In this document: one piece after another, positions 45,015-56,884 of the stretch | Layout: the number at the start of each line of letters is the position of its first letter | Position numbering within the stretch: position 1 is the first letter of the stretch | Source: Chrysopilus asiliformis | Taxonomy: Eukaryota; Arthropoda; Insecta; Diptera; Rhagionidae | Direction of reading: 5' to 3' | Assembly: GCA_964034945.1 (NCBI GenBank) | Contig: OZ035961.1 | Coordinates: 92,997,491 to 93,061,490, forward strand | DNA length: 64,000 nucleotides | The notes under the pieces: generated by a model | What the model saw: the letters and a program-made list of their open reading frames with translations, nothing else | The model's database searches: none | Told to the model about the DNA's origin: nothing | Position numbers and translations under genes: made by a program

Positions 45015-48000
45015 ACGACATTTTTAAATCACGATTTTCACTACTTTGGGTGAAAAGCTGGTTTAGGCGGATGAATATAATTAAGGCAAATGAATTTGTG
45101 ATTATTTCAGCAGAAAAAAAATCTAGCTCGGGATTTTGCTAGGAACATCCCAAAAAAAAAGAATTTTTGACTGTTTGAAGTCAATTTCTTTCATAAATTT
45201 GTACCACACAAACGGATTGTCGTAAGTTTGACGTTTAGTGTTTTTGAGAAATCGAAACAAAGATCATGGTGGAAATGTTTTCCATTGAATTTCCCATAAT
45301 AACGAGAAATTCCGGAAAATCCAGAAATTTTATTTAACTTTGAAAATGTACATTTTTAGAATGGATATAAAAAAGGTTAACTTTAATTTGATTTATTTTC
45401 AGAAAATCTGCTGCGCACGCCACTGATTTGAAATGATGAAGAATTGGCATAAGAGTACAATCTAAATTCTTCATCAATCACAATATGATATCACCAATCT
45501 TAGTGACGGATTCCCGTTTTTATATAAAAAGCGCGCGCCCAGGGCCTCAATTTTGAGGGCGGGTTTAAACAATCTGAAGCGTAGGGCCTTAGATTGTCTA
45601 AATTTGCCTCTGACTAATCTTTAATACATTTGGACATGTTTGAAGCAAACTTCGAAATCGCCTGGAAATTGAAAACTATTCAATTTAGTAAATATTGTAA
45701 AATTTGAAACTTCGGGTTCATTGGTTAGTAATTTGAAGAATGTTTCCCTCTCTCAAAACCAATTTTTCACTCGCATCTGGTCTTATGGTCTTTTTTGAAT
45801 TGTTTCAGAAACAAACATCAGCCAAAAGATCTTTTAATGGCATTTTTTGGAATGGTTTTAAAAAAAATCTGCCAAAATCATAGGATAATTTTCCGATTTT
45901 CACGGAATCACGTACAAAATGTGTTATAAATATATTAATTTTTTAGTAACCTGTACTATGATTTTTTCCGTACTTCTGTACTGATAATTTCCCGCACTTC
46001 AAATCAACAATTACTATGTAAATACGATGTACTTAAGTATGATGTACATACTTCAATTTTATTTGTATAATATAATCGTCAATAGTTCAATCTCTTTTCA
46101 TGTTTACATCTCGATGTTATGCAATAATAATTGTTAGACCAAACCCTTTTGAATCTCAAATTTTTTACATAAATAGTAATTATTCATGCGTAACAATCAA
46201 TTGGATTTTGTAGATTTAGTAAAACGGAGGATATTGTGGCTAAACTGTTGCTTCCGGTGCTTGTGCTGTAGCCAAAAATTTATAACTAACTTAGAATAAT
46301 CAAATTCAATGTCGAGCGTATTGAAAAAAAGCTTCTTGTGGCGGAAAAATATGAAAAAGAATTGTTTACATCGCAATTACAAATCTCCGTAAATAAAGTA
46401 CTTAATAATCAGGTAGACTAATTAAGAATTTATACCAAATTCATCCTCCCGTGTGAAAAAAATTGCACAAAGCAGGTGAACTTGGAACTAACCATGCGTG
46501 ACTCAACTTCATCGCGAACAAGTCGCTGGCGCCGTCAAGTCTGCATTGATCGATCGTCACGCTTACCTGAGTCTCAATTGAAGGGGAATTGGGGGGTTTC
46601 AGATGTAAGCAGCGGTGGCGGCGGAATCATCGCGACTGTGGCTCGGTTCTTGGACTTTGGGTGGTCATGATGGAGCTCTTTCGAAGCTAATGCCGGTTTT
46701 ACAGGTGTTTTTTTTGCTCTTGGACTTATGCTGTTGGTGCTGCTGTTGGATATGTAGACGGAACTCATGGACGATTTGTGAACTTTAAACGATATATTCA
46801 CTGTCGCTTTCATCGAAACTGGTCCAATATTCGAAATTTCATGGATTCTTCTCTTACGCCATGGACAACAGCCAACAATTTCACCTGTGGTCTAGGTGGG
46901 CCGTGGAGAGCAAGTCAGCAAGCAGAGGGCAGCAAAATTTGCCCTAGGCGCAGTTAAAATAAACCCGTTTGAAGTAGATTCGCCGCAGTTGATCTCAATT
47001 CGAGAAATTCAAGTCCTTCGCATTCGATCATGAATAACCGCCGCATTGACGGAACTCTAATATTTACTTGTCCGTTCCCAAGATAGCCGACCCGACCATG
47101 CGAAGTGGTCCTTAATGTTGCTCAACATTGACCAATAATGACCAATTTATACGATGTTTGTTCACTTGAGAGCGATCTCAGCCCGCCATCTCGTAAGTCA
47201 CGTTCTGGACTTAGTTTCAAGTGAATATCGCTGAAATCGTGGGTAATTAATAACAAATCGAAAAGAATTTAATCCGAAATTCGGTAATCGAAATTATATC
47301 AAATATTGTATATATATATTTCCATCTGATTTTTATTGATTATGTAACAGGCGGGCAATAACGGAATTTAAATGTACGATAGGCCTTTTGTATTTTCTGC
47401 CAATTGTTTTGACGCCTTCGCATGAATCGCCCGAAGATATTTTTATGTTGAAACCTTTAATTATTTTAACCTTAAAACGTGAATAAGATTGAATACCGTC
47501 TAGTTTTGGGATAGTCTCATGCGCATGTGATTAAATTTTTTGACACTATGGCCAAAGTTAATTTCATTTATCGCATTAGCCTTAGATTTTGGATTTTGGC
47601 TTTTTGAAATTTGACTAATCCTTGACTATGTCACGCCGTTATACTTGAGTCACATAACTACACTCGCTATAATTCCCAAATTATACTTTTTTGATATCAT
47701 AATATATTTTATACAAAATGACGATTGTAGCATATATAGCAATTTTGGTGTATCTAAAAAGAATATCTTAACGAATTATGGCCAAATTGACATTGATCGT
47801 TCACTATTACGATTTTGATTTTTTTTTTCATTCAAGTGGGCAGCCTTTTCTTTCCACAATTTCTGATCACGACGATATTCGTCTATGTCTGTAATTTAGT
47901 TATTCATTTAAATTAATATCCATCGGGTATTTACCACTCATTGAGATTTGTAGCGTTCTGAAATACTGGGCTAAAATTTTGACTGACATGCGATTAGTAA

Positions 48001-48470
48001 AGTTAAAGTCCATAAGACCGATTACCACTTAGATTTTGGAGGGCTCTTTGAGAAATTGTAGCAGTACTAAAGCAATGAATTGCATAAAAGTAATGAAAAT
48101 ATTCAACAAAAAAAAAATTATTCGCCAATTGGACTATTTTTAATAACAGCATTTAATTGCGTATGGCTAAAGTATCGACTTTTGATTGACGAATATTGAA
48201 AGATTGAATTCTGAAATTAGATCTAGAGCGAAAAAAAATAAGTACCCAATTTGTTTCTTTTGTAAATGAATGAATAAATGGGGATTTCAAGGTAGTGTAA
48301 GTGTTATTTATGCATTTAATTTTAATGATCAAAAAAAGTTAAAATATATTTTCTGAAGAGGACTCTAAAATTGTTGTTAAACATTTTTTCTGAAGCTACA
48401 GGTGTAGATCGGAAGCTACCCGACCGATTGTAGTTCAATTTTACATGTAGCGTTGCAAAAGGTTTTTTTT
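45015..48470. other. Stretch without confirmed gene; possible noncoding exon near 46570
   Basis: On the minus strand, sequence ending CAATTGAGACTCAG then GTAAGCG at about 46570 looks like an exon with a donor site. It could be a leader exon of the aquaporin gene, but no reading frame supports it. An open stretch at 46574-46813 (minus) has no family resemblance. Elsewhere nothing is seen. Confidence 0.3.
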
Positions 48471-48478
48471 ATATGTTA

Positions 48479-48960
48479 CTAGCTTGCATACCCGTCGTTG
48501 CCGGGTTAAGTTTTTCAAAAATTTTTTTTCTTTTTTGATGGTCTATGTTGGAGCTAAACTTCAAGCCAATCGGCTCGGTAGTTTCCCCGCGAAAGGGTAA
48601 CATAGAGGAAGAGCTAAGTTTCGAGATCAGTTTACCCCCTCCCCTTACTCCTCCACCTCTCGGGCTACTTTTTAATGGATCTATGTTGGGACTGGACTCC
48701 CGACGAACATCTATGCCAAATTTCAGGACAATCGGTTCAGTAGTTTCCCCGCGAAAGAGTAACATAGAAGGAAAACTAAGTTTCGAGATGACTTTACCCC
48801 CTCCCCTTACTCCTCCCACCTCTCGGGCTACTTTTTAATGGGTCTATGTTGGAGCTGGACCCCCGATGAACATCTATGCCAAATTTCAGGCCAATCGGTT
48901 CAGTAGTTTCCCCGCGAAAGAGTAACATAGCGCAATAACTAAGTTTCGAAATAACTACTT
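48479..48960 (-). mobile_element. Helitron-type 3' end with minisatellite body
   Basis: On the minus strand the sequence ends ACCCG, 7-nt loop, CGGGT, about ten bases, then CTAG followed by T. This is the hairpin-plus-CTRR terminus of Helitrons. Behind it, three units of roughly 180 bp repeat GTTTCCCCGCGAAAG with AACATAG and GGTCTATGTTGG. Frames open on both strands are repeat artefacts. The 5' end was not located. Confidence 0.55.
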
Positions 48961-49140
48961 GAGCTATAATAATGAAATTTCATACATATAATTGGTTATT
49001 CAATGGGACAATTTTGTTTAATTTTGCTGAAATTGCGTTATCCAGAAGTGGCGAACATGGCGGCTTTCGAATCATTCGTTTCTGTGCTAGGGTATGTCAT
49101 ACTCCACCACACCAATGAGTGGTTAATAGCTTTTGAGCAG

Positions 49141-49288
49141 TGAGGGGCTTTTTATTAAATACGTCAGATTTTGAGATGATGGGGGAGGGGAAATTTCCTG
49201 TAATGTGACGACGGTACTAAACTCCACAGAAAAAATTGCGAAAAAGCGTGACGAATGGGGGTTGGTTCGTATTTTATGGACTGCCTCT
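49141..49288. repeat. Dispersed GTCCATAAAATA family, copy 4
   Basis: Starts GAGGGGCTTTTTATTAAATA and ends CGTATTTTATGGACTGCCTC, the loose inverse. It has a G-rich interior (GGGGGAGGGG) like the C-rich interiors of the other copies read on the opposite strand. Confidence 0.5.
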
Positions 49289-49449
49289 AACGTAAGTACA
49301 AATTTTGGGCCGCAGGTGAAAATTTTTGGTGGGTCCATTAAAAATCAAAATCATTTTTCTCATCTTTCTACTATGGAAAATTTAAGGATGAGATTTTTGG
49401 GGACACAATAAATTTCATTTATTTATTTAAGGCGTTCTGCCTTCTCTAA

Positions 49450-50417
49450 AGGTACCGGTCCACTTGAGAGTAAATACGCGAGTAACTCTCAAAAACTCTC
49501 GACAGTTACTCGCAGGAGGTTGTCCATTTGAGAGTTAATTTTGGCGATTTTTCTATCGCGAGCTCTCGGCGAGTTTCTAGCGGAAAGCACTTTCACAACT
49601 GAAAGTGGAAAGTAATCGAAATGTCATCGCTTGCAGCAGCTGTGATTATCCTAATTAATAATAAGAGACAAACAAAATCAGCCAAAAAAAAGTGCTGGCT
49701 TAAGTCTTGGATTCAAAGGAGAAATCTTTTGGGTGCCGGGAAAAATCTAATAAGAGAATTGCAAATTGAAGACGCGCAACAATTTAGAAATTTTTGTAGG
49801 GCAACAAAATCGGAAATAGAGTTTTTAATTAAAATTGTCGGACCAGTTGTCGTAAAAAAAAACTACAAAAATGAGAGAAGCAATATCGTGATTTTTTTGA
49901 CATCTTGCTTTGGCGAAATTCAAACGCCGTTCGTATCTGGCGAGCTACTCTCCGAGAGTTCAGTGGGTGCTTGTCACCTAGAGAGTAGAATCACTTTTGA
50001 CAGCTCGCAGAAACCACGGCATAGAGACAACCAAGGTATGCTGTAAACTTTTGATAGTCAGGTGTGACGTCATTTGTGCCGACTTTTTTTAATTAATTTT
50101 TATGTTTATTGATCACTATTTAATGCAATCAAGTCCACTAATTTACAAATATCTTATTTAGATCGCACAAAAATTTAAATAACCATCCCCAAAACAAAAT
50201 TCCTTCTGAACTTGACGAACTAATCGGCACAAGTGACGTTGCAACGAAACGTCAGATTTGAGTTTATGGCATACCTTGGTTGTCTCTATGCCGTGGCAGA
50301 AACTAGTTCGCGAGTTTCTGCGAGCGACTCTCAGAGACGTGTCCATTTGCGAGTAACTGCTATCGACAAATCTCGAGAGGTTCTAACCGGCATTTACTCT
50401 CATGTGGACCGGCACCT
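49450..50417. mobile_element. PIF/Harbinger relic with TAA duplication
   Basis: TAA at 49447-49449 and 50418-50420 flank 968 bp. The ends read AGGTACCGGTCCACTTGAGA and, inverted, AGGTGCCGGTCCACATGAGA. Extended homology includes GAGTAAAT and GCAGTTACTCGCA. A 3-bp TAA duplication is diagnostic of PIF/Harbinger. It contains a truncated transposase (49621-50046). A second, inner inverted repeat (about 50005-50040 against 50261-50300) shows a complex deletion or a nested copy. Confidence 0.85.
49621..50046 (+). pseudogene. Harbinger transposase N-terminal fragment (HARBI1-like)
   Basis: 141 codons from an ATG. It includes CWLKSWIQRRNLLGAGKNLI, then RELQIEDAQQFRNFCRAT and LIKIVGPVV. This is the N-terminal region that precedes the DDE core in HARBI1-like nucleases. 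After about residue 105 the frame runs into terminal-repeat-like DNA, so the catalytic domain has been deleted. Confidence 0.7.
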
Positions 50418-50419
50418 TA

Positions 50420-52185
50420 AGAAATTTTTACAAAAAATGGTACAATATATTTGAAGATCTTTCAAGTGTCCGATTTTTTGGCCTCTAAAATTTCGGGAAC
50501 TTCTTTTCTGTGGGGGTCTAAATCACGAAAAATAGATCTAAGACTTTAGTACAGAAATACATACAAGCTCCCCTCTGATCTTCTATTCTGTTATTTTCTG
50601 ATCTTTCCAACGGTTTTTATTGCATTTTTTCAAAAATTAGAATACGTGGTCTTTCAGAAAATTTTAAAGGCATCGAGACGATAACTTGATGTCTTTCCAC
50701 CCGAGACTACAGCTTTATTAGGGCGACAAAATTCGAGTTAAGATCAGTTGCAGGGTGAAGATGTCCGATCGGATTTTTATGTATGGAACGGTTATGTAAA
50801 ATTTCGTGTTGTTAAATTTTTTAATACGATACACTGTTTTCGAGAAAACATGGAAAAAGTATTCCTTTTGTATGGGGGATCGAAGAAGAAGTGGTTCAAC
50901 TGAATTTTGATGTATAGATAAATTATGTCAAATCCTATACTAATCACCTTCTACCCTTATAAATTTTCCAATACGGCTCACCGTTTTCGAGAAAATTACA
51001 GAAAAATAATTGAAACCCGCCATGAATCTAATATACTACTATGTGAATCTCATAGAGTATAAAAATTTCAATTATCCGCTTTAGGGTTAAAAAAACTCGC
51101 TAAACATTTTATAAATTCGCAAAAAATAGTTTGTGTCCAGCAATAGTTTGATTTTTTACAGATTAATTAAATAAGCATCGTAAATCAAACTGAGAACTTG
51201 CACGCGCATCGGATATGCTATTTAAAAGTACTTTTCAAAGGTCATTATTGATTTCTGTTAAGGTTACAGTGTACTCGTATGTAACCCAATCTGAGAATCT
51301 ATGCGAAACTACCAGAAAGCGGTGCAAAAAATTCGCGCAAGGTCCTTCTTAGTTAAGAAGAAGAAAGCGAAATGAATGTGGCAGTTATACAAAGTAGTAT
51401 AATAACTAAGAAAATTATTAAGAAGAAGTTATCTCAAAGCCATTGCAATATAAATGAGCTCCGTTAACCACTAATTACACCGTTCAGTTTCAATGTTAAT
51501 TTGAGTCAGCATCAAAAAATCTTATGAAAATAATAAATAATAGTTAAATACTCATAATCATATATATTAGATATAAAAAAAATTAAAAAAATGTGAGCAA
51601 ACATAATCATCAGAAGTTAATGTTCACACTAGATTGCATCGGTTGACTAGATTTTATTTCCCACAATTCACAAACATCACAGCAACATCGCTGAGGGCTT
51701 GGTCTTGTAAACTTGTATGCTTGTGTATTTATAAAATTCAATTAGAAATTATGTGCCCTTGTACCGTATCTGATATGGATCTCGACTCGACACTATATAC
51801 AGAAAAAGGTTAATTCATAACTTGTTACTGAAATCGAGACGCACCCATCATACGCGAAAAATCAACGAAAATCAAGTGATTGGCACTGCCGGGGCGCAGT
51901 TTTAAGCGTATGTATACATACATTGTATACATATGCTTAAACAAAATCTTTGGCGGGATGATTTGAAATGAAGTTTGACGGGTTGAAGTTTCTTGATCGA
52001 ATGGAACCGTTCAATTTCGATCCGAAAGTTTAAAAGTCTAAAAGTGCGGCATGCACATCTCTACATTGTTAGTCTAGTAAGTGATCTGTAGCCCATTTGT
52101 TAAAATTCAAGGAGAATTCTTGATGTGAACTTAAAAAAGCCTTGTACTCATATTAATCTTCGTCGAGCTAAAGTTAAAGTTAAGA
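50420..52185. other. Stretch without recognisable gene
   Basis: Degenerate repeat phrases (CGAGAAAACATGGAAAAAGT and TTGTATGGGGGATC) near 50740-51010 resemble those at 21560-21800 and 33400-33720. No gene is seen. Confidence 0.4.
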
Positions 52186-52187
52186 AA

Positions 52188-52316
52188 GAAGCATCACATC
52201 AATGGTAAACCTAAATCACATCATCACATGGTGGACTTTTTTTTTTAAAGAAATTTTAAAAAAAAAAGTCCACCATGTGATGATGTGATTTAGGTTTACC
52301 ATTGATGTGATGCTTC
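52188..52316. repeat. Perfect hairpin, about 58-bp arms
   Basis: GAAGCATCACATCAATGGTA at the left is exactly inverted at the right. Pairing is continuous through CACATCATCACATGGTGGAC to a T-run/A-run centre. The identity between arms suggests recent formation. Confidence 0.85.
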
Positions 52317-52319
52317 AGA

Positions 52320-53260
52320 AATTTTTTTAGTGTTAAATACTAAAGTCTTCTTTATTTTTTCCTAATGTATTTTTTTTCTTTCTTTATTAGATGCTAACTA
52401 TATTCGTCTGTATAGTATTACTATTCATAAAGTGTCGGCTCGATGTCTAAACCGAAGCTATCAATGGCCTCACGATCTCATTTAAAATAGTTTTTGTTCA
52501 GTTCCGATGCGCGGCGTCCATTGAGATTTATGAACCTTACCTTTGCCCCCCGGCAAGCATGTCCGTCTAATATATACCTAAAATATTACGCCAAGTATCC
52601 AATTTCAGTTTTCCTCGCTAAACGTACTAAATTTACAGCTGCTAGCTAAGTTAGTATTACTAAAATTTTGTCACTCACGGCGACCATCATCAAGGTGTGA
52701 TCAGTTGCTAAATGGTTAACGTTACCGATGCGTCATTCGATGATTTATTGAAGACCCAAACACGTTACTTGGGGTCTCGATCTTTGGCGTAAAGATAGAT
52801 AGATGGATGGACTGGGCAGTTTTTTTTAAAGCTATGAATTGGGTTTGTTTGAAAGTTGCCGCGATATGACCTGGAATCTCTTATCCGGTACGGCATTTCT
52901 TGCGAATCTACAGTCTATAGGCCAGTTAAGTAAATTGCGATTTCATTAATGTCCGGTTGAAAGCAAGAGTAGATATGACTATATGTACGAGTACTAAAAC
53001 GGACAAGTGGCAGAAAAAATTAATTAGATCTAAATATTTAGTTTCGTAATTCTGAATAAATTGAAATAGCTTGCCTCCGGGGCAGCCCATAGCCTCGACG
53101 CGACGGTGACGATGGTGGAAATGCATTCATTAATTGAGTAATGCCAGATCAGAATTTTTAGGACAGGAACCATCTAAAAAAAACTGCTATCGGACTCACT
53201 GTTTTGAAATGCCGCCGGCATGATTTCAATTTGCAGCTTTAAAATCAGATGCAGTTAGGC
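52320..53260. other. Stretch without confirmed gene
   Basis: On the minus strand, GGGGGGCAAAGGTAAG at about 52530-52545 and GGTCGCCGTGAGTGAC near 52670-52690 look like splice donors, but no matching coding exon or acceptor could be defined. Confidence 0.3.
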
Positions 53261-53261
53261 A

Positions 53262-53310
53262 ACATTATGAGGATGTCCGTGCATCTGTTTGTCGGTCTGT
53301 CTGTTTGTCG

Positions 53311-53353
<43 letters not shown>

Positions 53354-53530
53354 GGTCAGTCGGTCAGTCGGTCAGTCGGTCAGTCGGTCAGTCGGTCAGT
53401 CGGTCAGTCGGTCTGTCTGTCTGTAACTGGATAACCCGTTGAGCTAGCGACTTGAAATTTTTTGTAAATTAGTTTTATCAAAATAGTAGTTTTCTATAAA
53501 ATTTTGCAAAAGTAACGGATAGTTGTGCAA
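53262..53530 (+). repeat. Dispersed repeat R3, copy 2, with expanded microsatellite
   Basis: Same order of blocks as 41100-41370. Its microsatellite is expanded to TGTC repeats (53320-53352) followed by about nine units of the octamer CGGTCAGT (53352-53410). Confidence 0.75.
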
Positions 53531-53534
53531 ATAT

Positions 53535-55235
53535 AAACCATTTGTAGAAAGAATAATTTCTAAATTTGTGTGGCTGTTTTTAAAATTTGCACAATGCGCC
53601 AACCCAATGCTTTTGGTATGCCAGAGCTCTTAGGCTATTTAAGAAATATTAAAATCGTTTATCCGCAAGAAAAAAGAACAAATTCTCAAATCTGGCATCG
53701 CTACGCGGAGGACAAATGTCTCGGAAAAACTGTACGGAATTGCGAGCTGATTGCGTCGACCGGACGTTGTGGTGCGAACTAGGCTAACGGATCGCCTAAG
53801 GCTGAATGTTTTGTCAAGTGTTTGGCGAATGAAGCGAGTGCGGTGTATAAGTGATTTACGCAAGCTGTTGAATCAATTGTGCACTTGGCACTTTTACAGC
53901 GTACCTACTTGTACTTCTGCTAGTATATCTATTGAAACCACGATTACTCGAAACTGGGGACATTTTTTGGGCGCAGGTATCAACGACGACAGCAGATAGA
54001 CACCTAGAAATCGTTGCTGGCATTAAAATCAACTACTGCTCCGGTGCATGTTCCGATAATAGTTTATGAATAATGCTCACCTATAAAACGGTGTACGCAT
54101 TCTGATCAATCTTTTAAGCTGTTGGAAGAAAGGTATGTTGGCTTAAAGGCGCGTTTCAGGTGGAGTTGAGATCCCGATCAGATTAGACGCTTGAATTCAA
54201 GCGTTTATGTCGAATAGCAGTCTAGGTGGCTGACGATTTATCTGCATTTCGCAGATTGGTGGTGGGTCTCTTTGAAATGTCGAGTATGGATCAAAGACCA
54301 TTTATTTGAGTTTGCAAATTGATGTTGACGAACATTATATCAGTTGGATATAGCAAACCTGTGCGCTTTTCGATTGGTTACGCAATCGACCTCAAGGTGA
54401 ACCCTTTATATTGACGAAGTGGAGTCAGATCAATCATTTGAAAATATCAAGTACCCACTTGTCTACACTATATACACGTGCGTCCATATACATATATTGT
54501 ATTTAAATGTAAGATTACAATATTATAGTGTAATTGTTATACATATCGACTATTGACGAATGAACGTGACGTTCGGATTTGAAATCTCTGTTCAAGCCGA
54601 ATAATTCGCAGATCAAAAGTTTGTCGACCTAAAAAAACTTTATCCTTGCTTGTGGCTAAAAATACCGACTTTAATTAAAAACCTTAAATGCTCTTTGTGC
54701 ACTTACGCACAAATAATACGATTTTAGTTCACGTTTTGTGATCTGTTGGAATTTACTATTCAAATTTCGAATTAATAGACATCGATTGGTGACTTTATCA
54801 ATTTTAGAATTATGTTAAGGGCCATAGAATCAATGGTCGATCAGATGCCATTGTTGCGAAAGATTTATGATCGATTGTGTTATTATTTATAATCTCGTTA
54901 TCCACAGGCTTTGTACGTAGGTAACATCTCTGAACTTTAATGGTTTAAGAGTTCTTTTGTGGAGTTCATTAAATTTTAGTACTCTTGAAATAACTTCGTC
55001 AATTGACTTTTAAGTGATTAGACAGATTGACTTGTGACTATTTACTACAATATATGTATTTACTATAAGGAAAAGTATATGAAAAGTATATGAAAAGTAT
55101 AGATTTTAAGATTTTCGAAATAAGTGGTAACTTTAGCTTTTAGAAAAAAATGTAGTAAAAAGTAAAGTTTAAGCTATGAAATAGTATGAAACCTGATGCT
55201 ATGTAACCTGAAATTATAATACAGTAATCTATATA
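53535..55235. other. Stretch without confirmed gene
   Basis: The segment 53570-54000 is less AT-rich and has short overlapping frames on both strands, none with a recognised motif. It might be a leader or noncoding exon. The rest is unremarkable. Confidence 0.3.
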
Positions 55236-55353
55236 ATCTAAAGGGTCTTTCAATAAGGACATAACAATTTTGTATTTTAATAAAAACGCACCCTAAAACT
55301 TTTTTAATGATCTGGCAATGCTAAAACGTCAGTCAAGGTTTACATTTTTGTCA

Positions 55354-55628
55354 TGGTGAAGTTCACGAACGAGCGACGTTTGGAAATTATTAAAACTTAC
55401 TACCGAAATTCTGAGTCGGCGGTCGCAATCGTGTAATCTCGAGAAATGGTCCGGTCGAATGGCCACCTCGCTCATGCGATTTAACGCCGTTTTAACGCCG
55501 TGAAGTTCACGAACGAGCAACGTTTGGAAATTATTAAAACTTACTACCGAAATTCTGAGTCGGCGGTCGCAATCGTGTAATCTCGAGAAATGGTCCGGTC
55601 GAATGGCCAACTCGCTCATGCGATTTAA
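55354..55628 (+). pseudogene. Mariner-like transposase N-terminus, tandemly duplicated
   Basis: ATG at 55354 opens VKFTNERRLEIIKTYYRNSE then SAVAIV and a stop. This is the usual helix-turn-helix start of a group of insect Tc1/mariner-like transposases. The frame then jumps to EWPPRSCDLTP, a C-terminal motif, showing an internal deletion. The 144-bp unit starting TGAAGTTCACGAACGAG at 55357 is repeated from 55501. Confidence 0.75.
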
Positions 55629-56039
55629 CGCCGCACAGTGGTTCGAGATCGTTTTCTATTGGTCAAAATTCAATATCTTTTGATCCATTGAAAGTTTTGA
55701 AATGCGGTTTTTTTTATTAAATAGAAGAGTTTTCAAGCTTTATTTATCATAAAGTTTCATCAAAATCGGATAACTAGTTTCTGCGATATTGTCAAATAAA
55801 GCTCAACTTTTTATGTTCTGTTCATTCTTTAGTAGGAAAGTAGTTGTTTTGATTTGAATAATTTTGAAATATCATAAAATATGACTTTTTGTTACTATTA
55901 TTAAATTTTTGTGAAATTCTATAAGTAGTTAAACATAGTAAATTTATTGTGAAAGTAGATTTTATTAGTAACACCAAATTAAGTAACAATTTAACTAAAA
56001 TTGGTTTATCATACAAATTTTATTAACATCGATCATTAA

Positions 56040-56378
56040 TTAAATTTTGTCTAGGGGTAATTCTTGTATTTCATCTATAATTTGAGAGGGGTTTGTATCA
56101 TGTAGTAACCTTTTAGCTTCTTCATCTAATTCCAAATGTGGCGATTTCCATTGGTGTCTAATGCTCGAAACGAATGGGACTGATGTTACGAGCCATATGT
56201 TAAATAAGTCTTCATTTCCGCTATTCCTTGACATTTTCCTGGTGTTATGTTCTCTGAAATACCTGTAGTCTTTATTCCTTTTTTCTTGAGCTTCTTCTGA
56301 TAGATCTCCAAGTGGTAGTAGATTATTTCTGATGATGTCTTCGCCATGATATAATATTTTGTGGACTGTTTGTGGCAT
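56040..56378 (-). pseudogene. Transib transposase C-terminal remnant, RAG1-like catalytic Glu region
   Basis: 112 codons from an in-frame ATG. It carries TVHKILYHGEDIIRNNLLPL, then LSEEAQEKRNKDYRYFREHN and TRKMSRNSGNEDLF. The segment SEEAQEKRNK...FREHNTRK lines up with the RAG1 segment SEGNESGNK...FRKMNARQ around E962, so the third catalytic acidic residue would be the Glu of QEKRNK. The alignment is from memory. The rest of the DDE core is missing or too degraded to see, so this copy cannot be active. Its minus orientation sets the orientation of the element. Confidence 0.75.
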
Positions 56379-56580
56379 ATTTCTCCATTGGTAATTCTTG
56401 TTATATATATGTATATATATATGTTTGGGAAAACCCTCGATTTATTTGCAGAGATATGTGGACTTTATAGTACATAAGTTATCCTTGTTACGGGTAATTA
56501 AAGATCAAATTGCCAGCACAATAATTATCAAATCAACATATTATCTGCACCTGTGTAGCACACCTAGATGTCATAAAACT

Positions 56581-56690
56581 GTCCGAATCTCGAGAATTAA
56601 AGTTTTTGATATTTCGGGAAATCCCGGATCTCGAGAATTAAAATTTCATCATTTCGGGAAATCGCGAATCTCGAGATTGTGATTTTCTCG
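56581..56690 (+). repeat. Tandem repeat with CTCGAG / TTTCGGGAAATC motifs
   Basis: Three degenerate units of about 50 bp, each with TCTCGAGA and TCGGGAAATC, lie inside the Transib element. Confidence 0.6.
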
Positions 56691-56884
56691 GGAAATCTGC
56701 AACTCTATATGTCTATCATAACACTTTCAATGCAGGTCATTAAAATATAAAAATACAAGGATTGACGTCTAAGAGCAGGTTTTAACCAGCCAGCATTTTA
56801 TAACACTTCGAAATTGTATTAAATAAAATATATCACTACTTTGCTTCCCTGTTTAACGTTTTTTGTATAAATTTTAGAATACCA

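Noticed and set aside
46574..46813. Missing N-terminal exon of the aquaporin
   Set aside because: A donor-like GTAAGCG is present, but none of the frames resembles aquaporin helices 1 and 2.
48469..48838. Overlapping 97- and 116-codon frames
   Set aside because: They arise from in-frame minisatellite units of a Helitron-like element and contain no domain.
53280..53430. CRISPR-like array of short regular repeats
   Set aside because: These are TGTC and CGGTCAGT microsatellites without unique spacers, in a eukaryotic repeat.
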